From Syncephalastrum monosporum B8922 (taxonomy: Eukaryota; Mucoromycota; Mucoromycetes; Mucorales; Syncephalastraceae), in NCBI GenBank assembly GCA_000697355.1, contig JNEN01000919.1, positions 186,001-250,000 of the forward strand: a DNA stretch of 64,000 bases, given 5' to 3'. Position numbers and translations under genes: made by a program. The notes beneath the pieces are model-generated. The model ran no database searches, was not told where the DNA came from, and saw only the letters and a program-made list of their open reading frames with translations. Shown here one piece after another: positions 34,212 to 45,636 of the stretch. Each line of letters begins with the position of its first letter. Within the stretch, counting starts at the first letter, position 1.

Positions 34212-36797
34212 ATGGCTGCTAATGAAAACGCAGCAGCAGATCTTGTGGACTCTGCAACACGACAACTCGAGGCCGTGGATCTCAATGAGTCATCGACGCC
34301 ACCAGCAGACGACTTGCAAACTTCTTTTGGCCATAGAGGCGTCTCTCAATCTGCAGGCGCGCGACGACGACGAAGGTGCGATTGCGTTTGATATTCCACT
34401 GCTCAGCTTTATCGACGATATGCCGCTTTACTTGTAGATTAGCAGCCAATAACCAGCATATTGGTGTTCATGCCGCCTACATTCGCCCTACTGACGACAT
34501 TTTCAACGCCAAAGACCCCAGAATCAAAGAGGTCAGTCTCCTCACATGCCTTTTGGCATGGCCTTCCACATTTCAGTGAGCCGAGATTTTAACTCCATTG
34601 AAGGATATCATGGGCATGATTATGCAATATTTGGCAGACGAAGGCTTTCATGCATCACAAGCCGTGCTTTCCGACGAGACGAACGTTAAATGGAAAGAAC
34701 GCGAGGAACGGACCGTCGAAATTAAACGACTGAAGAAAGCCATTTTGGGTAAGCGACATGAATTACCTCTCAATTTCTGATTGACTGACACCGGGTGCAG
34801 ATGGTGATTGGCAAGAAGTCGAAAAGCTGTCCACAAAGCCGATCGTCAAGAATCATCGCTACTACCTGTATTCGATCTACAAGCAGCAATACCTCGAGTA
34901 TATCGAGCGGCGAGAGATACAGAAGGTAATTTTTGGTTATTGACTATATGCAGCTTTGACCTAACTTGATATGAAAGGCTTTTGCATTTCTCAATAAGCG
35001 ATTAAAGCCTCTTGAGCACATACAAACAAAGCCTAACGAATTCAAAGACTTGTGCTACCTGTTGACGGCAAAATCTATTCATGAGGCGCCCAGCTTTAAA
35101 AATTGGGAGGGCGTGATGGCTGCTAGGTAAGCTGTATCGTCTGCGCCTTGCATATCGCATAGACGCTAACTTCTTTTGCAGAGAAAACCTGGTAGAGCAG
35201 GTTCAAAACATGCTGGATTTTGAAACCGTTGATCGAAATGGTTCGTATTCCCTCGCTCCCCTGGTACTTTGCATCGATTAATGGAGTACGCTTTAGGTGG
35301 TAGATATATTCCTCCAAACCGACTTATCACTCTATTACGACAAGCCGTGGCGTACCAGGTTGAATTTTCGCGCTACCATCCCAAAGTTGCGCCAACTGTT
35401 GACTCGTAAGCAAGACAAGTGACATGCATCGTTTAATATCTGTATGTTCAATGACTCTTCTAGGCTTCTTGAGGATTACTCGAGTTTCGTAATCCCAAAT
35501 TCTCTGGCCGCGAATCTATGTGGGCATCGAAACAACGTCAAATGCGTCGAGTTTCTGGGAGAAGAAGGCCGCGAGATTGTGTCTGGGTCAAGGTAACAAA
35601 TGAAACAGATTAATGTTTGGTTTTGTTCACAGTATTCCCAACTTTTTAGTGACAACACATTACGTATTTGGGGAACCGATTCGTCCGAATGCCATGCTGT
35701 CCTCGAAGGACATACATCACGGATATGGGATGTGTCAAGCACACGTCAAGGCGATTTTGTTGCTAGCGCTAGTGGCGATGGCACTGTAAAGGTAGGGACT
35801 GATACTAACGTTGCATCAGTTGACTCAGATGACACATGGTTGGCATAGATATGGAAAGTAAAAGGCAGTATGCCGACATGTAGCACCACCCTTACTGGAC
35901 ACGCAGGCGATGTCTATTCGGCACAATACCACCCTAATGAAGTAAGAATTTCTGGTCCACTGTCTCATGACTTACGTGAATATCCTGTTAGAGCCATATC
36001 GTCACAGGCGGTTACGATAAGAACATCCGTTTGTACGATGTTAACACGGGCGCAATCGTCAAGGCCTTTCCAGGTCATCAGCTTGCTGTGACAAAGACGA
36101 TCTTTAATCCATTGGGCAACCTGGTCATTAGTGGGTAAGTACAGTTTTCTCGACGCATGAGCAATAGGAGAAGATGGGGGACTAATACTTCGACATAGCT
36201 CCAAAGACAATACAATCAAGTTTTGGGATGTTGTATCTGGCCTGTGTATTCGAACGATCTCGTCGCACCTTGGTGAAGTCACGTCTGTGGAATTGAACTC
36301 AAGCGGAACGCTTTTGTTGAGTAGCTCGAAAGATAACTCGAATCGGTTGTGGGACGTCCGAATGGTACGAGCGATTTTCTTCTTACGAATGAGGCACTAA
36401 ACTTGTCTGCTTAGGTCCGGCCGATACGAAAGCTGAAAGGGCACCAAAACACGTCAAAGAATTTTGTAAGAGCAAATTTCGCGGACAACAGCCTTATTGT
36501 GGGCGGCTCAGAGGTAGAGTGGACAATGAAATCTGGATATGCTTATGGCTACTGACCTTATTATACAGGATGGTGTGGTGTATATTTGGGATCAAGACAC
36601 GGGCGAAGTGTTACAGAAGCTTCGAGGGCATTCGGGCGTCGTGTACGAAGCGGCATGGAATGCTAAGCAAGGCATGCTTGCAAGCTGCGGTGATGATCAA
36701 ACTGTCAAAGTGTGGTCTTATGATGAAAAGGTAAAACTGGAACGATGAAGCGGTATCCTATTTAACATACTTTGCTCTGCAGTTGCCCATGGAATAG
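34212..36797 (+). CDS. LisH-CTLH-WD40 repeat protein
   Basis: Fifteen exons: 34212-34375, 34438-34531, 34604-34748, 34801-34925, 34978-35126, 35182-35240, 35297-35405, 35464-35592, 35650-35791, 35849-35941, 35992-36134, 36199-36364, 36415-36513, 36569-36730, 36783-36797; 597 residues. LisH helix (MGMIMQYLADEGFHASQAVL), CTLH region (YYLYSIYKQQYLEYIERRE; PPNRLITLLRQAVAYQ) as in WDR26/Gid7 and SMU1, then seven WD40 blades starting LCGHRNNVKCVEF and ending SCGDDQTVKVW. CTLH-WD40 proteins act in the GID/CTLH ubiquitin ligase, splicing or corepression; which applies here is not decided. The first exon is the least certain: acidic at first, then an Arg run at the splice. The last exon codes only LPME before the stop. 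Confidence 0.85.
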
Positions 36798-37164
36798 AAA
36801 AATTGTATAACTTTATCTCTGTCCTCGGGTCTCCTTCATCTCCTTCACTTAAAGAAATAAATCACGTAGCAGTAGCTGAAAAGGAATATCGTCTACCAGA
36901 AGGTGAAAGGAGTAAAGGAGCAGATAACTGCGTAACATGAGTATCAACGAGGTATCATGATCCTGTTTCTTCACTGATACCAGCCTTGTTTGTTAGTAAA
37001 TAGCTCTGGATCACAGGAACCTCGGCTTGTAGTATGAGCATATTCGCTCGTATGTTGTGATTACCGGGCGCCATTAAGATCGCACTATTGCTGTTCGTAT
37101 CTAGTATATAAGACTTCGAATGGTGTTGTGCATTTATCTAGATAAACAATGCATCACCGAAGTG
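36798..37164. other. Intergenic region between WD40 gene and its relic
   Basis: About 370 bp of 3' flank of the WD40 gene with no coding signal. It separates the gene from the degenerate copy of its 3' end. Confidence 0.5.
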
Positions 37165-37391
37165 CAGGACGGTGTCGCGTATGTGGTCTGGACGGCGATG
37201 TGCTGAGGCTAGGGACAAGAGAAAGCCTAAAGCTTCAAGGTCACTCCTACAACCATGCAATGGAATGCTGAGCAGGGGGTGGTTGCCGTGCTGTGGTGTG
37301 GAATACAGTGTCCTACGAAGATTAGAGAAGGGGTGTCACATTTTATTATTTTGACACGCTTTGTTCTGCGGTTGCCCATGGCATACTATTC
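37165..37391 (+). pseudogene. Degenerate duplicate of the 3' end of the LisH-CTLH-WD40 gene
   Basis: The stretch aligns to 36566-36798: parent GATGGTGTGGTGTAT against GACGGTGTCGCGTAT, AAGCTTCGAGGGCATTC against AAGCTTCAAGGTCACTC, TGGAATGCTAAGCAAGG against TGGAATGCTGAGCAGGG, and the last intron/exon end TTTGCTCTGCAGTTGCCC against TTTGTTCTGCGGTTGCCC. The order is preserved, and it includes intron sequence, so it arose by DNA duplication, not from mRNA. Frameshifts and loss of the acceptor AG make it non-functional. It now sits in the upstream region of the SH3 adaptor gene. Confidence 0.75.
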
Positions 37392-37518
37392 TCGGTTAAT
37401 CATATGTGCCGGGTTGCCGAAAGCAATGATGCGTGTATCATAGCAAATTTGAGTGTCTCTTTTTTCTTATTCTTGCTTTTTATCACGCACACGCTGTCTT
37501 TTTCTCTTACTAGTACAT

Positions 37519-39948
37519 ATGAGCGGTATGTTTGCAATTCCGTTACTGAATTTGAACTCTCATTTGGGATTTACAAAGACCACGAGTACCGCGTACTGCA
37601 TGCCTACGCGGCCCAACAACAGGATGAATTGAGCATAAAGCCTGGAGACGGCATTCGTGTCTTGGACTCGTCTAATGCAGACTGGTGGGAAGTGGAGAAC
37701 ACTGAGACTGGCCAACGCGGTCTTGTCCCGAGCACAGTATGTGACGACCCTCTTTCTTTCTGTTTATTTGCTTTCTTTTATTGTACGCTGAAACAGACTA
37801 TCATAGTTTGTTGAAAAGTCGGGCTCGACCGCAGCCCCAGTTCCAGAAGAGGGTAAGCCTGACTTACTCGCTACTCACATGTTGCCGCTGTACTCATGTT
37901 TGTCTTTCAAAGGCCCGGCTCTTGCACGAGTTTTGGAAGATTTCGAAGCACAAAACCCAGGCGAACTGGCACTGTGGAAGAATGGTGTGGTCACCATTCT
38001 CGAGGAAGGTCCTGCAGGATGGTACAAGGGTGACTTGAATGGGAAGTCGGGCCTCTTCCCAGCTGATGTAAGCCGTCTTTACTGCCCCTTTGGCATGGGT
38101 TCTTATACATAGAGATATTTTATATAGCATGTGAAAATAATTGACGCAACCGAGGAAGTACAGCACGGGGACGCTCCCTCGGCCATTGATCACGATGGCA
38201 AATCTAAACGTAGGTCTGGTCAGGATAAGGATGATAATGACTCACCCAAAAATAATAATAATAATAATGGCATGACTATAGCATCCTTCAAGCTGGCAGC
38301 CTACGGTGTCAAGCAAGGAGGTATTGGCAGTATCTTGGCAGGCGGTATGGGACTTCGAAAGAAAAGCACGAAGCGGACTTCAGTTGCGGAGGAAGAACAC
38401 AATGAGGTATAAGCGTGCATATGCTGTGTGGCCCGTGTTGCGAGCTTTGTATGCACTGACATTACTTAATGTAGTCCGCTCCTCCAGTCCCAGCCCCGGC
38501 CCCGGCCCCAGTTCCGCCCGCCGTCTCAGCTAGCTCTGCCAGTAGCTCCACGGAATCTGCGGACAACCGTCTCAAAGGTACGTGCCGTGCCGTGTACAGT
38601 AAAAGGGTTCACTCTGACATCAGTCATAGCCATGGTGCTACACGAATACGAGGCGGAAAGCGAGGGTAAGTAGCTTATCATACGCGGGAAATGGTAGGTG
38701 ACCATGTGACACGATATTGATGGTTTTATTAGATGAGCTGCGGCTGATGCGTGGCGAGTATATTATGATCACAGACAAATTAGAGGATCAAGGCTGGTGG
38801 CAGGGCACTAACGAGAGCGGACAAACGGGTGTCTTCCCATCCAATTTTGTTCAGGTGCTGGCAGAGCAAAAACCGGCCCCGCGCTCCGCACGCGCAAGAC
38901 CGCCTACCATAAAGACAGAGGGTAACAATCCCCCTCATCTTGCTTCTGAAAACCCAATGTCGCCATCGTCGTCATCCATGGCACGCCCTCCTCCCGTTCC
39001 CAAATCGACACGGCCCAGCACGTTGCTTAGCAACCGCTCCTCGAACGCAGACCAGCCATCGGCCCCCGCCGCACCTGCTCGACCGGTGACCTCTCCGCCC
39101 CTGCCCACGCGCCGTCCTCCTCCGGTGAACACGTCGGGCGAAGGCAAGGGACACAAGCCTCGTCAACCGTCCATCCCTCTCGTCTCACCCGACTTGCCTC
39201 CCATCCAAAGCACAAGCACAAGCAGCACAGGCCACATGAAGGAAGACCCTGCCGCCAACGCACCTGTTGCGCCTGCCCGGCCTTCTCGACCTGTACCCAC
39301 CCCCGGCACCTCCAGCTCGCGCGTGATCCCCGAACGTGCCAGCGTTGAAATCGATCGATCGACCATGGCTAAGCCGCCCAAGGCAAGTATATGGAGAATG
39401 AAAAGAGAAGAGAGTATATCATGGGACTCATACGATGTATGACCGGTAACAGAACTTTGGGCCAAAACCCGGTGGCGCCATGCGTAAATGGACCTATGTT
39501 TATATGCATAGAATAGGAGTGACTCATCTATATTCTGTGTGGTCTAGCTACACCGCCTCCGCGCACAACGAGCTCTCGTCCAACCAGTCAGGCATCGACT
39601 GGCAGTCCTGCGATCCCTTCTGCGCGCAACTCCATCTCTGAACACAGGACGAGCACGAGTGACTCGCCTCTCTCGCCGCCGCCCATGCCCCGACGTTCCA
39701 TGCCACTTCCACCGCCCCCGGAAGTAGCAGAGAGGACGCCAGCACCCCCTCCTGTCCCCGCGGAGACACCAGCCCATCCTGCGGCAGAAGCAGCGCCTAC
39801 GGATCCTGTGGAGGCCAAGGTGCAAGAGCTTGTGCGACGCGAAATCGAACAAATACGTCAAGAGTTCCACGCCATGCTGGACCTTGAGCGTGCCGAGCGC
39901 GAGCGTCTTGAGCACGAAGTCGCGCAATTGAAGAGTCAACTTCAGTAA
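37519..39948 (+). CDS. Triple-SH3 adaptor with proline-rich region and C-terminal coiled coil (CIN85/CD2AP-like design)
   Basis: Ten-exon model: 37519-37525, 37579-37736, 37807-37852, 37913-38067, 38128-38406, 38475-38577, 38630-38665, 38733-39382, 39453-39483, 39548-39948; 621 residues. SH3-1 residues about 3-55 (RVLHAYAAQQQDELSIKPGD ... DWWEVENTETGQRGLVPS), SH3-2 about 75-125 (ARVLEDFEAQNPGELAL ... GWYKGDLNGKSGLFPAD), SH3-3 about 252-310 (MVLHEYEAESEDELRL ... WWQGTNESGQTGVFPSNFV). About 270 residues of Pro/Ser-rich sequence with many PxxP motifs follow, then a coiled coil from VEAKVQELVRREIEQIRQEF to the end. Such adaptors join actin patch and endocytic proteins. The 7-nt first exon and the 31-nt ninth exon (after a GC donor) are inferred from phase. 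Confidence 0.82.
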
Positions 39949-40076
39949 ACTTATACAGGTGTCACACTTAACACACATATATACACAAACCTTTGTATAA
40001 TCCGAGTATAAACCCATCCATCACCCATCGTCCAAGATAAACTCAATATAATTCATAACTCTTCCTATTCATTTAT

Positions 40077-40884
40077 TCATTGTGACGGACCAGCCCCACT
40101 CAGTTGACGTCCCATGACCTCCATCATAATCTGGTTACACATTTTGGCGTAGGGATTCTCTTGAACAGCGATATTTCGTGCGATAGGGTTGCCATATTTC
40201 GCTCCTACAAGGGGGCGTGAGCGACACGGGTGACGGCGCGCCTACTTTTGTGTCCTTTACCCATTTCAAAATCCTTTTGCGCACCTGTAGCGTCACCACG
40301 ATGGCGCCGTAAAATGCCTCGATGCGTGTACGCCTGTGGAATTTGTTAAGAATCGTGGCATATAGGACGTCCCACTCTTACCTGGCGCAGGAGAGAGGGC
40401 TGCTTTTGACCTTGTGCTATGACGGTATCCAGGTCCTCAAGTGCCAGATCGTCATTTTTCATGAGACGATGCACTTGTGCTCTATATCATGTTAGCTATT
40501 GGAAGAGAACGAGAGCAAAGGCGGATCATTGCTGCGTACCGATTGTTGTAAGCCGAAAGATATTCCGGTGTCTCGAGTATGCATTGGTTGAGTAGATCGA
40601 GTGCTTCTTTGGCACGACCTGCTTCTGCCTCAGTAACGGCTTTAGCCTCTATTTCCTTGAGTTGTTCCAGTCGCTCCGGAGAGATGGAGGTGACTGCAAG
40701 CCAAAAAGAAGGTCAACGCAAATCGCAGTTTCCAAACGTCAACCTACCGGGTTCGTCGCGGGGTAATTCGGTGGGTGGCTTGCCCTGGGAATCTGCTTCT
40801 GGTAAGTAGCTAGACATACCATTGAGATTTGTATGGAGTACCTGGGTTGAAAATAAGGTCAAGTACGGTGTCGTCGGATAACAT
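40077..40884 (-). CDS. TTC36: TPR protein of the TTC36 family
   Basis: Exons 40884-40842, 40798-40748, 40693-40540, 40481-40382, 40333-40261 and 40204-40077; 182 residues (human TTC36 189). The N-terminus MLSDDTVLDLIFNP matches the family start. Three TPR units follow: KAVTEAEAGRAKEALDLLNQ with ETPEYLSAYNNRAQVHRL, KNDDLALEDLDTVI, and THRGILRRHRGDATGAQKDF. The end ENPYAKMCNQIMMEVMGRQ corresponds to the conserved NPYAxLCN tail. TTC36 is described as an Hsp70-associated co-chaperone-like protein; its fungal role is unknown. Confidence 0.9.
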
Positions 40885-41376
40885 AATGTGCGGGCAAGTG
40901 AAAGAAATAAAAGAAGATGCACACAACCCGCTCCCGAAAGATGGCCGTGAGAAAGGTGAATCAAAGTCCGTCTTATGCAAAAATTGGATAGCGATAAAAA
41001 AGGCAACTTCCTTTCCTTAGTCACGATTGCACCGTCTCATCTCCCAGACATTAGCGATATCGAAGCCGACGTTGGAAAGTGAAGGAAACATAAAGAAGAC
41101 AACAGCGACCATGAGGATCAGCAAATTTTAAGATACCTATCTCACTGCATCGTAGTTTTGATGAAACAGGACTCGCGTCCCCATGGTTGCCGTTTCAAAG
41201 CGAACTTCCACACAAAATACATGACAGATCAAATCGCTACCCTAAGGATCTACCATCTATACTTGCGTAAACGCATGATTAACTTTCCTACTTTTTAATG
41301 CAAAATAAAAGAACAATGGAATGAAGGGAAGAACGAATGAATATACAAAGAGATGAAGCAGGTAAAAGAGGATAAT
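40885..41376. other. Intergenic region, no gene seen
   Basis: 490 bp between two minus-strand genes, holding the TTC36 promoter and the LTV1 3' flank. No coding signal beyond short fragments. Confidence 0.5.
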
Positions 41377-43225
41377 CTAGTTGATATGCTTAACGCCCTG
41401 AGACTTGCGTTGGTTCTGGAGGACATGCCGTTGTCGGGTCTCTTCAGACTTGAAAGCCTGCTTTGTGGACTTCTTGGTCTCGCGGCGGTTCTTCTTGGCT
41501 TCCTTGACAGCGGCTTTCCGTGCCTTCTTCTCCTCCTTGCTCTCCCTCTTACTCCGTGCCACACCCAAGTTGGCTCTCTCCTCTTCCTCATCGTCGTCCT
41601 CCTCTTCATCACTCTCGTCCTCCTCCTGGTCCTCCTCCACAGATTCCTGCAGCTTGGAGCGAGCCGACTTTCTCGGCTCGGGCGCGACCAAGGACGGCAT
41701 GCCCGTCTTGGGATCAATCACGATCTTCTTGCGCGGGCCGCGGTCTGAAATGAGCTGTGGATGGTTCTCCAGGTTGGAGTAAGTCGATAAGACGGTCTGG
41801 CAATCCCAGGCCTTGGCCCGTTGCGTAGGACGAGCCCACATATCCACCTCGTCGACCGCGCTCTTCTTCTTTTGCGCCTTCTCTGCCTCGATGATGTCAT
41901 CATCAAGCCGCGTCGCCATCAGGGCAGAGCGGAGGGTATCAAGTTTGCCTTCGGCCGTGCCACCCTCAAGTCGGGGCTGCATCTTTTTGCCCACGAGCTC
42001 TTTCTTGTCGAGAAGCTCGCCGACAATATCGTCAAAATCGTCACGGTCTTCCAGCAGACCGGCGGCGCCCATCTCCTCGGTGTCGTCATCGTCATCGTCG
42101 CCGTACTCTTCTTCGATCTATTGGAAAATAGATTGTGTGTGAGGAGGATGTAAGGGTAGAAGGCATGGAGAGTGATTTACCTTATCGAATCGGTCGTCGA
42201 GCGTGCTCAAGCCTTTGTTACGGTGCATGATGGAAGAGGTGACCGAAAAGCCGGTACCCACAGTCTGGCGATCAAATTGTTCCTCTTCATCATCGAATTC
42301 GTCGTCCGAGCCATTCCTTCGCTGGTCTCTCTTGAAGCTACGGAGAAATGCGAGATAAGTCAAGCCGTCCGCCCATACATAGTAACGAAAGGAAGGACTT
42401 ACTTTCTAAAGGCAGCCTGCCAGTCATAGTTGCCCTCGTCATCGACGACGTCCTCTTCATAGTATTCCTCCTCTTCTTCTTCGGGCACATATTCTTCACC
42501 CTCTGCGTTAAGTTCATCAAAGAAATCATCGTCGGCCGTCTCTTCGTCGATGTATTCCTCATCCTCGAGGGCTTCCAAGATCTCACGCAGACGCGGGTCC
42601 ATGTCCGGCTGCAGGCCGTTCTCTTGGCCCGTGCCCTGGTTCATCAGACCGACCTTCATTTCGACGTCGGAAGGCAGCACGCCGGCGGGCATCTCAATCA
42701 GTTGTCGCTTTTTGCCATCCTCGTCGTTCCGAAACGCAAGTTCGCTCAGCTTTTTGGGGAGTGCCGACTTCTTTTCTTCCTTTTGGGGCGCCTCCAAGAA
42801 GACGGTGTCGCCGCCTTGGCCAATGACTCGCAAGTGCTGGGTGTAGTCGTACTCGCCTGCGTCGTCAAAGTAGATACCATACGTTGCAGCCTGTCCCATA
42901 CGTCTATCCGGATCATCGGGTAAGCTAAGCTGCTTTGCTGACACCAGCCCTCGGTCTAGAATTACCTGTCAATCTCGTCCTGGTCGAGTTGCACCGGCTT
43001 TCTGCGGACACGCTCGATTTCGTCCGAGGATTTGTGCTAGGGCGAGCGTGAGCATGCGAGATCGATGCAAAGATTAGAAGGTACCTTTTGAACATTGCCC
43101 GGAATGTACTCTCTGAGGACACGCTCACCAGCGTCACTATCGTTAATGAGGGGATCTCGCTGGGATCGGTGCACAACGTGGTAGTGCTTGGCTTCCTTGC
43201 GATCGATAAACGGTTTCTTGCCCAT
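41377..43225 (-). CDS. LTV1: Ribosome biogenesis protein Ltv1
   Basis: Exons 43225-43085, 43036-42966, 42903-42403, 42337-42181 and 42117-41377; 536 residues. The N-terminus MGKKPFIDRKEAKHYHVVHR is the Ltv1 signature, followed by YGIYFDDAGEYDYTQHLR, very acidic segments (YVPEEEEEEYYEED), MGAAGLLEDRDDFDDIVGE and a basic C-terminal tail. Ltv1 binds Enp1 and Rps3 on the pre-40S head and must be phosphorylated by Hrr25 and released for 40S maturation. All domains expected for the family are present. Confidence 0.96.
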
Positions 43226-43487
43226 TTTCTCTGTTTCTCTTTGGCTGCAGGAAAGAAGCTTGGAAAAAAAAAGTATGAAATAGCGCCTGCCCGTGCGGGA
43301 GGCAAAAAGCCACTGCTTCTCTGCCTCGCTTGATTTTCCCAAAACCGGGCCGAAGATCCTCACAAATCAAAATGATTGAATATAGATTTGTTTAGGTGGA
43401 TTGTATTCGTGTGTCCACAAATGATATGTACAATGTCTACGCTGAATCCATTTGTTTTGAAAGGTGCTATGGCTGGTGTCGAAGTTC

Positions 43488-45581
43488 TTATTGGCCTATG
43501 CTGGCAGAACGTGAGCGTTTCCGTTTCAGACCATAGCTGCGCCGGTAGCTGGAAAGGACAGAAAGAGCCTGTTCCACGAACTGCTTCCGCACCGTATCCG
43601 CTGCAGCTTTGTCATCGTCCAAGTGTATACACGGACTGGACGCACGCTGCAGGTACCCTTTCAGGCAGTCCCAAGGCGCCTCGTCGTCATCCGTTCCCTG
43701 ATACTCGCTCCACTTGTCTTCCAAGGAATGGATTTGTGCTAGCGTTAAGGCGATGCCGCCGTGTGCTGTGTGTGGCATAAGCATACTTGCTTGACACTTG
43801 TATAGATATGTATATCTGCTTTTGGCTTACCTTTGAAATGCGTGAATGCCTCTACAAACACAAGGGGGAATAGGTCCCTCGGGATCTGGTCTTTCTCCAC
43901 CAAGTCGATAAGCGCTTCGACAACATGAGCATGGCGGTGTTGCTTATACAGGTTCTGGAGATGGATATACTGGACGTAGAATTTGGCATAGGGCCCACGC
44001 CACCAAAAGCCATTTTCATCGCACCGAGGGAGCTCCTTTGCCGTGCCAGCCTTTTCACACAAAAGTGCGCGCGTCGCCCGCTCAACAAGGGCCGGGTCTC
44101 GTAAACGCACCGCTGTTTGCAGTGCTTCGGTATGTTTCCCTTGCAATATCACCATATCCACGCCGATACGCTCGAGTTCCGCACATTCACTGCTCATGGT
44201 GTGTGCTCTGCAATAATCCGCCATCCTTTGTATCGCTGCGGGGTCCTTCCGCGGGGCAGAGTCGATGCACTAAGTGCATAAAGGTTGAGATGAGATGGCA
44301 CTGTGGGTACCGTGTCCGTACCTTTTTCAGGCAAATATCGGCATCTCCGTTGCAGGTAGCGACATAATCCAGGATATAGGGCCACAAGCGTTCTTCGTTC
44401 CGCAGGTAGCGTGTGTAGACCATGACAATCCAAGCGCGACTTCCAATCCTGGCACCTTTGGTAACGACCGATGGCGCCAGTGTGTGGGTAGAAGCATCCA
44501 TCAGATCAAGGAGGTGCATGGAGAGCCACCAGTCAATGTCCTCCATGTGAGCCAGAGCCCCGCCAAAGTCACCACGCAGCAGCTCGAGATAGACGTCCGA
44601 TTTTCGATAATGAGCCACAAAGTGAGCGAGTTGCTGAAGTTGCTCAAGGCTGCCAAGATCGGATTCTGCGTAGGTTATAAGACCCACGACAGCTTCTGCG
44701 CCGGAAACAGCCAAGGTCGCGAGCCGCGTGCGATCCCCCTGCAACAGTTGGATGGCGTCCCACGCACGCTGCGCTTGTGCCCGGTCGCGCGATCCTGTCG
44801 GCAGCGCGGGCTGTGAGACGGCGATACGTGCGTTCTTTTGCTTTTGGTTGACTGCAGCGATGAGCAGATGGACAGAATCCAAAACTGTGCGCTCTTCTTC
44901 ACGTTCCTTTGCGAGTTGCAGTATCTTGGCCAGCGTCTTCAAATCACGTCGAAATATTAGTCTACAGTAAGAGAATAAACACATATGAATATAGGGTACC
45001 GGGTGAACAGGACATGAAAGGGACTACACGCGTATGTAAACTACCTGTTGACAAAGGGCCAGAATTCTGTATGGTCGAGGGGTGATCCTCGGTGGTTGAA
45101 GATGCCCTGAATATCATATTTGTAGAGGGCGCCTTTGTCGACAGACTCGATCCACGACGAAAGCTGAGCAGCAAGGTCGACGTTCTTTGGCGGGAAGTAG
45201 AGGAAGGTGACGAGACGCCAGATCGACGGCAGCAGACGAGCTTTGGACGCTTCGGCAAACTCACGATCGGACTGGAAATGGGGTCAACGGTGTCATAATG
45301 ATAGAAGACGGTGCTAATCTTACGTTCTCGAGTGTTTCCAGATACTCCTCGGCAAGATCGCTGTAAGCTATGACGGACGGACGCAGTTCGGAAGGGGATC
45401 GCGCGTGGGATGGGGTGGCATGAAGAGCACGAAACACGACGGCGGATCGATATAGCAACTTTTGTTTGGCCCATTGAGCTCTCCGCTGTACGCATAGAAG
45501 ACAGAAAGAACTTACTTCGGATCGTGCTGATGATGGAGGCAGGAGGGGTATATTTTCGACACTCTTTAGTATGTCACTCAT
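43488..45581 (-). CDS. NUP85: Nucleoporin Nup85 (Y-complex)
   Basis: Exons 45581-45516, 45485-45324, 45271-45045, 44961-44322, 44269-43831 and 43789-43488; 611 residues. It is all-helical with the ancestral coatomer element motifs of Nup85: YDIQGIFNHRGSPLDHTEFW then the crown/trunk stretch LIFRRDLKTLAKILQL, and the central MEDIDWWLSMHLLDLMD. Nup85 connects Seh1 to the Nup120-Nup145C hub in the Nup84/Nup107 complex of the nuclear pore. The acceptor of the last intron (TCAAG at 43790) is weak but is the one that keeps frame. The gene starts 55 bp from the stop of the neighbouring glycosyltransferase on the same strand. Confidence 0.88.
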
Positions 45582-45636
45582 GTCGAGAAAAGAACAGGTT
45601 CAAGAAGGACAAATAGCGGTTTTAAAAACGCGGGTA

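Noticed and set aside
34207..34437. Frame reading LLLAIEASLNLQARDDDEG in the first exon region of the WD40 gene
   Set aside because: It looks protein-like, but cannot join the downstream exons in phase, while a canonical GTGCGA...TTGTAG intron (34376-34437) lets the other frame join exactly. A sequencing indel here cannot be fully excluded.
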